Positions 8,273 through 17,281 of a stretch of 64,000 nt of DNA are shown here, one piece after another; position 1 is the first letter of the stretch, and each line of letters opens with the position of its first letter. Position numbers and translations under genes: made by a program. Source of the DNA: Geomesophilobacter sediminis (GTDB taxonomy: Bacteria > Desulfobacterota > Desulfuromonadia > Geobacterales > Geobacteraceae); the NCBI RefSeq assembly GCF_016458275.1, contig NZ_JAEMHM010000011.1, positions 124,001-188,000 of the forward strand. Direction: 5' to 3'. Below the pieces are notes generated by a model. That model did no database searches, was not told the DNA's origin, and saw only the letters and a program-made list of their open reading frames with translations.

Positions 8273-9186
8273 AGCGCCTTCCGGTCCTGCGTGCCCGACT
8301 GGAGTTCGTTCAGGGTCTGGGCCACGTAGGAATAGCTTTCCCGCTTCCGGTTGATGTGCTCCGAGGGTGCGACGCGCCCGACAAGCTCGTAGAAAAGACG
8401 CTTGGCCCCCACCCGCATCAGGTCCTGCAGCATGACGGCACGGGCATGGCCGTCACCGTGGAGCAACCGGACGTAGCGGTATTTCCCGGCGTAGAAAAGC
8501 TGGATATGCCGCGGCGAACTGGAACCGCCGCCGTAGTGGATGATGCTCTCCCGCGGCAGCACCTCGCAGCGGTGCCCCGCCTGGTACAAGCGGTGCGCCA
8601 GCTCGGTGTCCTCGTAATAGAAGAAGAAGTTCTCGTCGAAGAGCTTGCCGTGGCGGGCGAGCGAGCTGCGGCAGAAGATGAAGGCCCCGGCGATCCCGTC
8701 GACCCGCAGCGGGCGCTGCGCCGATGCCACCTTGCGCTTGATCAGCGAGTTGCACAGCTTCTTGTACAGGTCGAGGTACAGGGTCGGGAGCCCGAACTTG
8801 AAGAAGAATCCCTGGATGCGGCCGTCGGCGTAGCGGATCACCGGGGAAGCGACTTGAACCTCCCGATGCCGGTCCAGGTGCTCGACCAGGGCGGTGAGCG
8901 CCTGCTCGTTGAGCTCCACGTCGGTGTTGATCAGGCAGAGGTAGCGGGCGTGGCTCTGTGCGATCCCACGGTTCATCGCCTTGCCGTAGCCGAGGTTCTC
9001 CCCCATTTTCAGGGTCAGTACCTCAGGCACGGTGTCCAGAAACTCCAGCGAGCCGTCGGTGGAACCGTTGTCGACCACGGTCACGCTAAAGGAAAAAGGG
9101 AGCCGCGCCTGCCGGAAAAAATTGATCAGCGACTCCAGCAGCTCCCTGGTGTTGTAGTTAACGGTTATGAATGCTACGTCGAGCAC
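8269..9186 (-). CDS. GT2 family glycosyltransferase (rhamnosyltransferase-like)
   Basis: The 305-residue GT-A transferase opens LDVAFITVNYNTRELL and has the nucleotide/metal site INTDVELN near residue 95. Later FFFYYEDTELAHRL is typical of GT2 enzymes that add rhamnose or similar sugars. I start at GTG 9186: GAAGGAG lies 8 nt upstream inside the end of the previous gene, and the domain begins immediately. The 38 extra residues up to 9300 are charged low-complexity. Its stop overlaps the waaC start by 4 nt. It is a close relative of the GT2 at 10773-11678, suggesting an old duplication. Confidence 0.88.
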   Translation of the reverse strand: MLDVAFITVNYNTRELLESLINFFRQARLPFSFSVTVVDNGSTDGSLEFLDTVPEVLTLKMGENLGYGKAMNRGIAQSHARYLCLINTDVELNEQALTALVEHLDRHREVQVASPVIRYADGRIQGFFFKFGLPTLYLDLYKKLCNSLIKRKVASAQRPLRVDGIAGAFIFCRSSLARHGKLFDENFFFYYEDTELAHRLYQAGHRCEVLPRESIIHYGGGSSSPRHIQLFYAGKYRYVRLLHGDGHARAVMLQDLMRVGAKRLFYELVGRVAPSEHINRKRESYSYVAQTLNELQSGTQDRKAL

Positions 9187-9191
9187 GACTT

Positions 9192-9980
9192 CTACTCCTT
9201 CACGATCCCGCAGGGACAGCGGTAGCTCCCGGACTCCAGGCTCTCCTTGAGGAGCCGGTCGTTTTCCTCCAGGCTCGCCCGGCTGTTCTCCGGGTGCCAC
9301 AGATGGAAAACAATCGCAGAAAACGGTGTCTCCCTCCGGCTTCGCCCCAGCGCGAACAGCCGTCCCACCAGCTCCGAATCCTCCCTCCCCCAGCCAACGA
9401 TCTGCTCGTTGAATCCGTTGATTTCGAGAAGATCCGCCCGGGCGACGGCGATGTTGCAGCCGCGCAGGCCGCGGATGCCTTTTTTGCCGGGGTTATACCA
9501 GGGGAGCCGGACCAGATGATGCCCGCCGGAAAGGCCTCCGGTCAGACAGGAGGCCAGCGCCCCGGCAAAGCCCTTCCAAAGAAACGTCGGCGAAAGATCC
9601 TTGCCGACCAGCATCCTCTTCCCGGTGACGAAGCTCCCCGGGCGGAAGGCGCGGGCGTGGTCCGCGACGAAACAGGGATGGGGGACGCAGTCGCCGTCGG
9701 TGAAGATGAGGTAATCGCTTTCGGCCCGGGCGATGGCGCGATTGCGGATCTCCGCCAGGCGAAAACCGTTGTCCTCGTGCCAGACGTGACGCACCGGAAA
9801 CGGTGCCCGGGCGGCGAATTCCTCCACCACCTGCGCGGTCTCCGGACCGGAGCCGTCGTCGGCGACGATAAGCTCGTCCGGATAGCGGCTCTGGAGGCGG
9901 TATCCCTCCAGGACCCGTGCCAGGTAGGCCGGGGAGTTGTAGGTGGAGACGATCACCCCGACGGAGAGGTTACCCCTCAT
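9192..9980 (-). CDS. GT2 family glycosyltransferase with GT7C-type C-terminus
   Basis: The 262-residue enzyme has the GT-A opening VGVIVSTYNSPAYL, the acidic metal motif IFTDGDCVPHP near residue 95, and a C-terminal GWGREDSELVGRL. The latter resembles the galactosyltransferase C-terminal (GT7C) domain found in chondroitin-polymerase-like GT2 enzymes. It likely extends the LPS outer core. It overlaps the upstream WaaE-like gene by 11 nt and lies 5 nt from the downstream GT2 start, so the three are translated from one message. Donor and acceptor are unknown. Confidence 0.87.
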   Translation of the reverse strand: MRGNLSVGVIVSTYNSPAYLARVLEGYRLQSRYPDELIVADDGSGPETAQVVEEFAARAPFPVRHVWHEDNGFRLAEIRNRAIARAESDYLIFTDGDCVPHPCFVADHARAFRPGSFVTGKRMLVGKDLSPTFLWKGFAGALASCLTGGLSGGHHLVRLPWYNPGKKGIRGLRGCNIAVARADLLEINGFNEQIVGWGREDSELVGRLFALGRSRRETPFSAIVFHLWHPENSRASLEENDRLLKESLESGSYRCPCGIVKE

Positions 9981-10752
9981 AGCTCGCAGTCTCCGTCCCG
10001 CTCCAGTCGGATTTCAGCTCGACCCCTTTGGCGTAGCGGTAGAAGGTCCCCTCGAAGTTGGCGAAGGAGATCACGAACCCGGGCCAGCCGTCCAAAAAGC
10101 CGAGCTTGAGGAAGTAGATCCTGATGAACGCGGCGAGCCCGGAAAAGAAGGCACGCGCCATGGAGGCATTGCGGCCCCGGTCGGAAAGCTTGATGGCCCC
10201 CAGGCTCGAGTAGCGCTCCATCTTGCCGATCAGCTGGGAGAGGTCGCGGTAGGGGAACTGCCAGATGTAGTTCTTCATGTAGCCGATGCTGCCGTGGATC
10301 GTGAACCCCTCGTGGACCATCCCCTCGTCAAAGGTCATCTTGTCGCGGCGGAAGAGCTGCGGCTGCCGGAAGTCCGGATAGAAGCCGCAGTGGCGGATCC
10401 AGCGGCCCATGAAGACGTTGCGGCGCGGCGTGTAGTAGACGTCTTTCGCGTCCGGCTTCTCGATCAGCTCACGGATCTCGTCACGGGCGGCCTCGGTGCA
10501 GCGCTCGTCGGTGTCGAGGCTGAAGACCCACTCGTACTTGGTCGAGTTGATGGCAGCGGTGCGGAGCTTGCCGAACCCCTCGAAGGGGACCTGGACCACC
10601 CGCGCCCCGAGCGACTCGGCGATCTCGGCGGAGCGGTCCGTGCTGAAGGAGTCGACGAAGACCACCTCGTCGGCCCAAAGGACGCTCTTCACCGCATCCC
10701 CGATGTTGCGCTCCTCGTTATACCCGATGATGTATGCTGATACCTTTGCCAT
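9970..10752 (-). CDS. WaaE/KdtX-like GT2 core glycosyltransferase
   Basis: The 260-residue product begins MAKVSAYIIGYNEERNIGDAV, then SVLWADEVVFVDSFSTD, and has SLDTDERC as metal site. This is the layout of WaaE-type beta-1,4-glucosyltransferases that decorate the first core heptose. ATG 10752 is chosen because the family always begins there; the frame up to 10920 overlaps the upstream gene and has no ribosome site. The end overlaps the next GT2 by 11 nt. The WaaE role is inferred from family resemblance; glucose as the donor is not shown. Confidence 0.86.
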   Translation of the reverse strand: MAKVSAYIIGYNEERNIGDAVKSVLWADEVVFVDSFSTDRSAEIAESLGARVVQVPFEGFGKLRTAAINSTKYEWVFSLDTDERCTEAARDEIRELIEKPDAKDVYYTPRRNVFMGRWIRHCGFYPDFRQPQLFRRDKMTFDEGMVHEGFTIHGSIGYMKNYIWQFPYRDLSQLIGKMERYSSLGAIKLSDRGRNASMARAFFSGLAAFIRIYFLKLGFLDGWPGFVISFANFEGTFYRYAKGVELKSDWSGTETASYEG

Positions 10753-10772
10753 GTTCCACCTATTCCTATGTG

Positions 10773-11678
10773 CTACCTCGTGCCAGCTATCAGTCGGCCA
10801 AGTTCGCCGCAGTTGCGCTGCATGAAGGCAAGTTTCTTTTTGTCCGAGTCGCGCCGAAGGAGAACGGCTTTGGTCCGGTACTTCTGCAGTCCAATCCAGG
10901 TCCGCCACCAGACCATGCACAGGATGTTGCGGGTGTGCCGCACCCCGAAATGCTTCATCAGGTACCGGTGCCGGCTGTTCAGGAACACCTGCAGTGAGGA
11001 GAGGTTCGAGCTCGACTGACCGCCAAGATGCACGATCTGGTGCTCGGGGAGTACCATGCAGCGGACCCCCCGCGCCTTGAGGCGGTGGGCCAGGTCAGTG
11101 TCCTCGTAGTAGAAGATGAAATCCTCGTCGAAGAGACCTTCCTCCCCAATGAGGGAACGGCGCAGGATCATGAATGAGCCCATCACCCCTTGGACCGGGA
11201 ACGGTTCCCGAGCCTCCACCATCTGGCGGCGCAGCGCGCGAGCCCGCGACCGTGAAACCGTTTCCACGTAATGCTCGAGAAGGCTTTCGTGGAAGATGAA
11301 GTTCTGCGGCTTCAAAGTGCCCGGGTCACAGATCAGTGGGCAGGCTAGTCCCGTCTCTGGGTGCGATTCCAAGTACTCCCAGAGCGCCACCAGCGCCGCC
11401 CGATTCAAAATGAGGTCCGTGTTCAGGATACAAACGTAGCGGCTGTCGCTGGCCGCGATCCCCTGGTTCATGGCTCTGCCGTAGCCGCAGTTCTCCCGGT
11501 TGAGAATGGGAACAACCCCAGGAGCCTGGGCAAGGTATGCTACGGACCCATCTCGGGAGTCGTTATCGACGACCACGAAGGAATAGCTGAATGGAAACTC
11601 CGTCCCGGCAAAGAAGGAGACCATCTCTTGCAAGAGCTTTTTCGTGTTGTAGTTCACCGTGACGAACGTGATGTCCAT
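10773..11678 (-). CDS. GT2 family glycosyltransferase (rhamnosyltransferase-like)
   Basis: The 301-residue GT-A enzyme opens MDITFVTVNYNTKKLL, has ILNTDLILN near residue 95 and EDFIFYYEDTDLAHRL near 197. It is a paralogue of the GT2 at 8269-9186, with the same order of motifs. It probably adds a sugar to the outer core or O-chain. GGAAGAT precedes the ATG. It ends 20 nt before the WaaE-like start and lies 1 nt downstream of the stop of the SGNH gene, so it belongs to the same transcript. Confidence 0.87.
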   Translation of the reverse strand: MDITFVTVNYNTKKLLQEMVSFFAGTEFPFSYSFVVVDNDSRDGSVAYLAQAPGVVPILNRENCGYGRAMNQGIAASDSRYVCILNTDLILNRAALVALWEYLESHPETGLACPLICDPGTLKPQNFIFHESLLEHYVETVSRSRARALRRQMVEAREPFPVQGVMGSFMILRRSLIGEEGLFDEDFIFYYEDTDLAHRLKARGVRCMVLPEHQIVHLGGQSSSNLSSLQVFLNSRHRYLMKHFGVRHTRNILCMVWWRTWIGLQKYRTKAVLLRRDSDKKKLAFMQRNCGELGRLIAGTR

Positions 11679-11679
11679 G

Positions 11680-12780
11680 CTATCTTCCGCTTCGGCCGCC
11701 TCGGGCGGCGGCTGTTAAACGCGGGGAAACCGTCGCGCTGAGCGCCTGCACCGGACCGGTCTCACTCTGATTCAGTTGCTGGGCGATCAACCGCACCGCG
11801 ATGTCAACCCCGGCGGGGCTCCAGTGGGTATCGTCCGGCTGAAAGGGGGCTACCCCCTCCGCCCTTGCCGTCTGGAACGGGCGGAGCGAATCTATCACAT
11901 CAACACCGCTTTCCGCCACCCTATTAAGCACCTCCTCCAGCACGCGGGGACGCCGTTTCGACGGGAGGTAGTCGTAGTAGACGGTCTCCTTGTTCGGTAT
12001 CGGGAGGAAGATGAACCGGATGCCACGACGCCGAAAGTAGTCCGAGTATTCCTTTAGACGCCCCACCATTCGGCTGACCTCGCCGGGGGCGGCGGTCATG
12101 GTGGCGTTCTCCCCTTGGTAAAAAAAGATGCCGCGGTAGCGCACCCCTATTCGTTCGGACGTAAGCCGCGCCCGGAGGTAGTTCACCGGCTCCTGCTTGA
12201 TCATCCGGTCCAGAGTCACCGCCAACGGAGCCAAAGCCTGCAGCTTCCCAGCGGAATCCAAGCGCTTAGGAAGTCTAAGGGGGCCCAGTCGGAGCATGTT
12301 CCGCTCCAAGTCCTCGAAGATAACCACTTTGGGGGGGTGGACAGCAAAGCGCGCATCGCGCAGAAAGCTGTTAAGGTCCTTCGGGGCGTACGGGTAGACT
12401 GAGCGCCCCAGCTGCTGCCGGAGCCGTTCCGCGAAGGTCTCATCCTGGGACAGGCTCGTCCCAACGATGTAGGAATCCCCCACCACCACGATCTCCGGGT
12501 TCTCCGATCGTTCCTTCGCCCGGAAGCCGTAACGGTCGGTCTCCCAGATCGCGTTGCGCCTGATGGCGTAGCGGGTCCCGTGCCCAAGGTCCCCCTCTTC
12601 GACCATAGCCATACGCCGGGATGGGTAAAAAGGACCGGAGAGAAGTGGATTTCTCCAACGGACCACCAACGCTTCCCACAGCTTGAAGGTAAAGAAGTTG
12701 AGCGGCAACAAGGTCGCGGCAGCGCTGACAAGCAGCAGCGGAAGACAGAAGAGTGTGAGTTTCCAGAGCAGTTTTTTCAT
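11680..12780 (-). CDS. AlgJ/AlgX-like SGNH acyltransferase partner, membrane anchored
   Basis: The 366-residue protein has one N-terminal membrane segment (about residues 5-28) and a periplasmic SGNH-hydrolase-like domain. The catalytic GDS is in VVVGDSYIVGTSLSQDETF near residue 101, and the Asp/His pair is in DDTHWSPAG near 318. Proteins of this AlgJ/AlgX/DltD type work with an MBOAT membrane acyltransferase to move acetyl groups onto an exported glycan. The gene lies 12 nt downstream of such an MBOAT, which supports a two-protein O-acetylation unit acting on the LPS glycan. The last 25 residues are Arg/Gly-rich and look unconserved. Confidence 0.83.
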   Translation of the reverse strand: MKKLLWKLTLFCLPLLLVSAAATLLPLNFFTFKLWEALVVRWRNPLLSGPFYPSRRMAMVEEGDLGHGTRYAIRRNAIWETDRYGFRAKERSENPEIVVVGDSYIVGTSLSQDETFAERLRQQLGRSVYPYAPKDLNSFLRDARFAVHPPKVVIFEDLERNMLRLGPLRLPKRLDSAGKLQALAPLAVTLDRMIKQEPVNYLRARLTSERIGVRYRGIFFYQGENATMTAAPGEVSRMVGRLKEYSDYFRRRGIRFIFLPIPNKETVYYDYLPSKRRPRVLEEVLNRVAESGVDVIDSLRPFQTARAEGVAPFQPDDTHWSPAGVDIAVRLIAQQLNQSETGPVQALSATVSPRLTAAARGGRSGR

Positions 12781-12792
12781 GAACCCAGAGAA

Positions 12793-14175
12793 TCAGAACC
12801 GGAAGTAGATAAAGCTCTCCCCGGCATTACGGAAAAGCATGATACCCAAAGCAAGGGCGTAGTAGGCGCTCCAGCGCACCCATCCCCGCTGCTCAAGCAA
12901 AGGGAGACGGCACCGAAACAGCGACACCGCGAACGGGACCAACAGCAGCAGCAAAGTAATAAGCAGATCTCGGGTCGGTTCGATTGTGGTGTGCAGGCCG
13001 CTTCCGCGGGCAAAGTCGACGACATGGGTCACGAGGTACCAGGCGTCGGCAACGGAATTGGCCCGGAAGAAGATCCAGGCGAAGCAGACCAAATGGAACG
13101 TCACCCCTCTCTGCCACACTGTGAGGAGCGTCCCCTTATCCAGCCCCATGGCACGGTGTAGCCTTTTCTGGTACGGGCCATAGAAGGTAGCGCAGGCGAG
13201 GTAGATCCCGTGCAGTCCTCCCCAGATCACGAACCCCCAACTGATCCCATGCCAGAGCCCGGATACGAAGAAGGTCACCAGAAGCGCTGCCGCGGTACCC
13301 GCCTTTTTGCCGCCGCGCCACGCAAGCTGCAGGGGTTTGAAGATATAGTCCAGGATCCACCGGGAAAACGAGATGTGCCAGCGGCGCCAGAAATCAGCGA
13401 TTGAGGTAGCGCGGTAGGGAGCGTTGAAGTTCTGGGTCAGGTCAATGCCAAACAGCTGCGCCGACCCCAGCGCCATTTCCGTATATCCGGAGAAGTCAAA
13501 GTAGATCTGCAGCGCGAAAAGATAGGTCGCAGCGAGAAGCGGCCATCCCGAGTAGGCGTGGATGTCGTTGAAGACGGCATCGACATAGCTTCCGAGCCGG
13601 TCGGCGATAACGATCTTCTGGAAAAGCCCCCACACCAGCTGCAAGAGGGCACGTCGCAACCGCTCCGGATCGCAGACATATCCCCGTTTCAGCTGCGGTA
13701 GCAGATCCCCCGCGCGTTCAATCGGTCCCTGCAGGAGTTTCGGAAAGAACGCCAGATAGAGCGCGTAATAGCCGAGGTGTCGCTCCGGCTCCTCGATCTC
13801 CAGATATACGTCGGTCAGATAAGAGATCGCCTGGAAGGCAAAGTAGGAGACCCCGATGGACACCAGCACCTTTCCCGAAGCGAAGAGCGGCGCAACTTTG
13901 CAAACGGCCAGAAGTAAGATGCAACTACCGATACCCAACCAGAATGCGAGGCGGCGCCTGCCCTGAGACCGGGAGTTGACTATAGTGAGTCCGCTTGTGT
14001 AACTGGCCAGAGTCACCAGAGCAAGAACGCCCAGCAACAGCGGGGCCTTGAATGAGGCGTAAACCCCATAACTGGCTGCTAGCAGAAGAATCCAACGCCA
14101 GCGCTCCCTCAGCAGGAAATGGCCCAGGAACAGTAGCGGCAGGAACAAATAGTAAGAAACGCAAGTAAAGGTCAT
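12793..14175 (-). CDS. MBOAT O-acyltransferase (AlgI-like)
   Basis: The 460-residue polytopic membrane protein shows the AlgI/DltB landmarks: FDFSGYTEMALGSAQLFGI, NFNAPYRATSIADFWRRWHIS, and the invariant catalytic histidine in SGLWHGISWGF near residue 311. It should carry acetyl groups from the cytoplasm across the inner membrane to the SGNH partner encoded next. The target is probably the core or O-glycan assembled by the neighbouring GT2/GT4 enzymes. Ribosome-site quality at the ATG is weak. A 190-nt gap without a gene separates it from the GT4 stop upstream. Confidence 0.88.
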   Translation of the reverse strand: MTFTCVSYYLFLPLLFLGHFLLRERWRWILLLAASYGVYASFKAPLLLGVLALVTLASYTSGLTIVNSRSQGRRRLAFWLGIGSCILLLAVCKVAPLFASGKVLVSIGVSYFAFQAISYLTDVYLEIEEPERHLGYYALYLAFFPKLLQGPIERAGDLLPQLKRGYVCDPERLRRALLQLVWGLFQKIVIADRLGSYVDAVFNDIHAYSGWPLLAATYLFALQIYFDFSGYTEMALGSAQLFGIDLTQNFNAPYRATSIADFWRRWHISFSRWILDYIFKPLQLAWRGGKKAGTAAALLVTFFVSGLWHGISWGFVIWGGLHGIYLACATFYGPYQKRLHRAMGLDKGTLLTVWQRGVTFHLVCFAWIFFRANSVADAWYLVTHVVDFARGSGLHTTIEPTRDLLITLLLLLVPFAVSLFRCRLPLLEQRGWVRWSAYYALALGIMLFRNAGESFIYFRF

Positions 14176-14366
14176 GAATGGCTTTTCTGAGCTGCCCCGA
14201 CAGCGGGTCCTTCATGAAGATGAGACACGTGAAAGTGCTCTGGCTGCAAGTTGGAACCCTACGAACATCAGGGTGGCCGCTCGTGCCCTCCCTCGGGCCT
14301 TATCGGATCTGTAAAGGGCAAGTTAATCCCTTACCCCGGCGCCGCGATACCATTGTGTTATTTGCA

Positions 14367-15530
14367 TCAGGGGGCGTCAGCATCGCGGGTATGAACAAGG
14401 GACTCAATTCGATCGTTCAAGACCTCTAGCACCTTCTTCCACTCGAAGTTCTCCTGGAAATGCCGTGCGGCTGTTCTGGACCGCTCGGCAAGTAAGTCCT
14501 GGTTCGCCATTAGGGACGTTATCATTTTGGCCCAAGAAGCGGCATCTTCCCCTTCAACCATGAAGCCGACCCGTCCGTCGTCGGTGAGATCAGGAGCGGA
14601 GACGATCCCTTGGGACATGACCAGCACGTTGCCGAAAGAGAGCGCTTCCACGCAGACGAGCCCCCAGCTCTCCCAGCGCGACGGAAGACAGAAGATCTTG
14701 GCGCGGTTGTAATACTCAAAAAGAACTTTCTTGTCGCTGATACTCCCGGGGAAGTGAACCTTCCCCCGGTACCAGGGGTGGCGCTCCAAAAAGTCTTCCT
14801 TGGTCGCGACAAACTCCTCCGTCATCGGTCCCACGAAGTGGACTTCCCAATCGCCGATATCCCGGATCAGCTCCAGCGCACCCAGAACCAGCTCCGAATT
14901 CTTCTCCCGCGAGCCGTGACGTCCCACCAGCAGGATGACGTTTTCTTTCGCGCCAAAGGGCTTGGGTACCACCCCGTAGCGTACCGGCAGATCCGGATCG
15001 AACCCGTTGGGGATGTGAAGCTTTTTCTGCGGCGGTATCTTTGTGATCTTCCGGTACACCCCGCGGCTCTCCGCGGAAAAGAGGTCCAGGTACCGCAGAA
15101 GTCGAGAAAACAGAAAGTTCCTTTTCAGCTGGGTAAAGAAATTCCGGTGTCCCCAGGTTGCATAGAGGATCTCGTCGTCGGAGAGGTCATATTTTACGTA
15201 GAGGGTCCCGCGCGGGTTGAGCAACTTGTACAGGATGCCGGCGTAGATCGTCTTCGTTGTGATATGGAACAGCATCAGCACGTCGATGTCTTTTGCCTCG
15301 CCCAGGAGATAGCGCAGGGGAGAGGATTTAAGGAACGTCAGGGTCAGCCCCTTCAGGTCCCGGTCGAGGTACTGGTAGTGCGTTTCGTTTTTGCGACAGA
15401 CGATTTCGCTTCGGTAGCCGTAATGCTTGAAAAGCTGGTAAGGGACCTGGCCGACGTCCTTGTGCAGGTGGACGCTCTGCAGCGGCTCGAAGATGACGAC
15501 GAACCGTTTTCCGGCTCCGGTCGCTCCCAT
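14367..15530 (-). CDS. GT4 family glycosyltransferase
   Basis: The 387-residue GT-B enzyme carries the GT4 C-terminal landmarks: VILLVGRHGSREKN for donor-phosphate binding near residue 205, and FCLPSRWESWGLVCVEALSFG with the E-x7-E pair near 290. It is expected to add a sugar from a nucleotide donor to the core on the cytoplasmic side. The ATG shares one base with the msbA stop (TAATG), so translation is coupled to the flippase gene. Donor sugar is not predictable. Confidence 0.86.
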   Translation of the reverse strand: MGATGAGKRFVVIFEPLQSVHLHKDVGQVPYQLFKHYGYRSEIVCRKNETHYQYLDRDLKGLTLTFLKSSPLRYLLGEAKDIDVLMLFHITTKTIYAGILYKLLNPRGTLYVKYDLSDDEILYATWGHRNFFTQLKRNFLFSRLLRYLDLFSAESRGVYRKITKIPPQKKLHIPNGFDPDLPVRYGVVPKPFGAKENVILLVGRHGSREKNSELVLGALELIRDIGDWEVHFVGPMTEEFVATKEDFLERHPWYRGKVHFPGSISDKKVLFEYYNRAKIFCLPSRWESWGLVCVEALSFGNVLVMSQGIVSAPDLTDDGRVGFMVEGEDAASWAKMITSLMANQDLLAERSRTAARHFQENFEWKKVLEVLNDRIESLVHTRDADAP

Positions 15531-17281
15531 TACGGCGCGCCGACCGCCAGTTCCACCGGTCCGTCCTGGAACTGCATGTTATAGAGCTTCTGGTATAGCC
15601 CTTCCCGTTCGAGGAGCTCCTGATGGCTACCGGACTCGACGATCCGCCCTTTCTCCAGCACCAGGATCCTGTCCGCGTTGAGGATGGTGGAGAGCCGGTG
15701 GGCGATGACGAAGACGGTGCGGTTCTGCATAAGGTTGTTGAGCGCGTTCTGCACCATCTGCTCGCTTTCGGTGTCCAGCGCGCTGGTGGCTTCGTCGAGG
15801 ATCAGGATCGGAGCATCCTTGATGAGGGCCCGGGCAATGCAGAGCCGCTGGCGCTGGCCACCGGAGAGGCGCACCCCGCGGTCACCGATGTTGGTCTGGA
15901 AGCCGTCCGGCATCTGCATGATGAAGTCGTAGGCAAAGGCCGCCCGCGCCGCCGCTTCCACCTCGGCATCGGTCGCGTCGGGCTTTCCGTAGCGGATGTT
16001 GTTGGCCACCGTCTCGTTGAAAAGGACCGTCTCCTGGTCCACCAGGGCGATCTGGGAGAGGAGGCTCGCCAGGGAGACCGAACGGACGTCGTGCCCATCC
16101 ACCAGCACCGCCCCCTCGTTCACATCGTAAAAACGCATGATGAGCGAGACGAGCGTAGTCTTGCCGCTACCGGAGGGGCCGACCAGGGCGATGACTTCGC
16201 CGCGCTGGGCGGAAAGGGATACATTTTTCAGCACGTCCTCTTCGCCGAAGCGGAACGAGACCCCCTTCAACTCCACTTCCCCCCGCACCCGCCCCAGGGT
16301 AACCGCATTGGGAGCGTCCACGATCTCCGGCTCCTCGTCGATGATCTCGAAGACCCGCTCCGCGGCGCCGACGCAGCGCTGGAAATCGTTGTAGGACTGG
16401 ACCAGGCGTTTCAGGGGGGAATAGACCAGCGCCATCGCGGTGATGAAGGAAAAGAATTCGGCCGCCGACATCTTGCCGGCCATGACCTTGCTCCCGCCGA
16501 ACCAGACCACGGCGGCGATCCCGACGGAGGTGATGACCTCCATGATCGGCGAGTTGAGGTTGCTGTACTTGATCCACTTCCGCATCCAGACGTAGTACAG
16601 CCTGTTGGCCGCGTTGAACCGATCGATCTCGCGGTGCTCCACGCCGAAGGCCTTGATGACCTTGATCCCGGTGAAGGTCTCCTGGAGGTGTCCGGATATC
16701 CCGCCGAGCTTCTCCTGGGAGGAGCGGGCGATCGCCTTGAGCTTCTTGCTCAGCAGCTGTGCCGGGATGACCGTGACCGGGATGACCAGGAACGAGATCA
16801 GGGCGAGCTGCCAGTTGCGGTAGAAAATGACGCCGAACAGCGCAATGGTGCCGATAAAGTCGCGCAGCGTCGAGGTGATGATGACGGCGACCCCTTCCTG
16901 CATCGCCGCCACGTCGTTCAGGACGCGGGACATGAGAGCGCCGGTCTGTTGCCGGTAGAAAAAGCCCAGCCCGAGGAAGATGTTCCGCTTATAAATGTCG
17001 TTGCGGACATCCTGCACCGCGAGCTGACCGGCAGTGCGCATGAAGTAGTCGTTGGTATAGCGGCAAAGGCCACGAATGGCGAAGATGGCGATGATCCCCA
17101 GGGGAAGGACGGAGAAGATCACCATGTCTTTCGACTTGAAGATTTTTTCCAGGACCGGGGCGACCAGGTAGGCGAAGGCACCGTCCATCGCGCCGTAGGT
17201 GCTCGAGGCGACCATGGCGAGGGCGATGCGTTTCCAATAGGGGCGGATGTAATTGAACAGTCTCTTGAATATGTGGGTCAT
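15530..17281 (-). CDS. msbA: Lipid A export ABC transporter MsbA
   Basis: The 583-residue half-transporter has six N-terminal membrane helices (ABC type I exporter fold) and an ATPase domain with Walker A GPSGSGKTT, signature LSGGQRQR, Walker B ILILDEATSALD and the switch histidine in VFVIAHRLST. It should flip core-lipid A across the inner membrane. I use ATG 17281, which overlaps the waaF stop by 4 nt (ATGA) and has AGGAAAG upstream; the frame extends to 17374 only through waaF. Its position between waaF and core transferases fits LPS export. Confidence 0.93.
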   Translation of the reverse strand: MTHIFKRLFNYIRPYWKRIALAMVASSTYGAMDGAFAYLVAPVLEKIFKSKDMVIFSVLPLGIIAIFAIRGLCRYTNDYFMRTAGQLAVQDVRNDIYKRNIFLGLGFFYRQQTGALMSRVLNDVAAMQEGVAVIITSTLRDFIGTIALFGVIFYRNWQLALISFLVIPVTVIPAQLLSKKLKAIARSSQEKLGGISGHLQETFTGIKVIKAFGVEHREIDRFNAANRLYYVWMRKWIKYSNLNSPIMEVITSVGIAAVVWFGGSKVMAGKMSAAEFFSFITAMALVYSPLKRLVQSYNDFQRCVGAAERVFEIIDEEPEIVDAPNAVTLGRVRGEVELKGVSFRFGEEDVLKNVSLSAQRGEVIALVGPSGSGKTTLVSLIMRFYDVNEGAVLVDGHDVRSVSLASLLSQIALVDQETVLFNETVANNIRYGKPDATDAEVEAAARAAFAYDFIMQMPDGFQTNIGDRGVRLSGGQRQRLCIARALIKDAPILILDEATSALDTESEQMVQNALNNLMQNRTVFVIAHRLSTILNADRILVLEKGRIVESGSHQELLEREGLYQKLYNMQFQDGPVELAVGAP

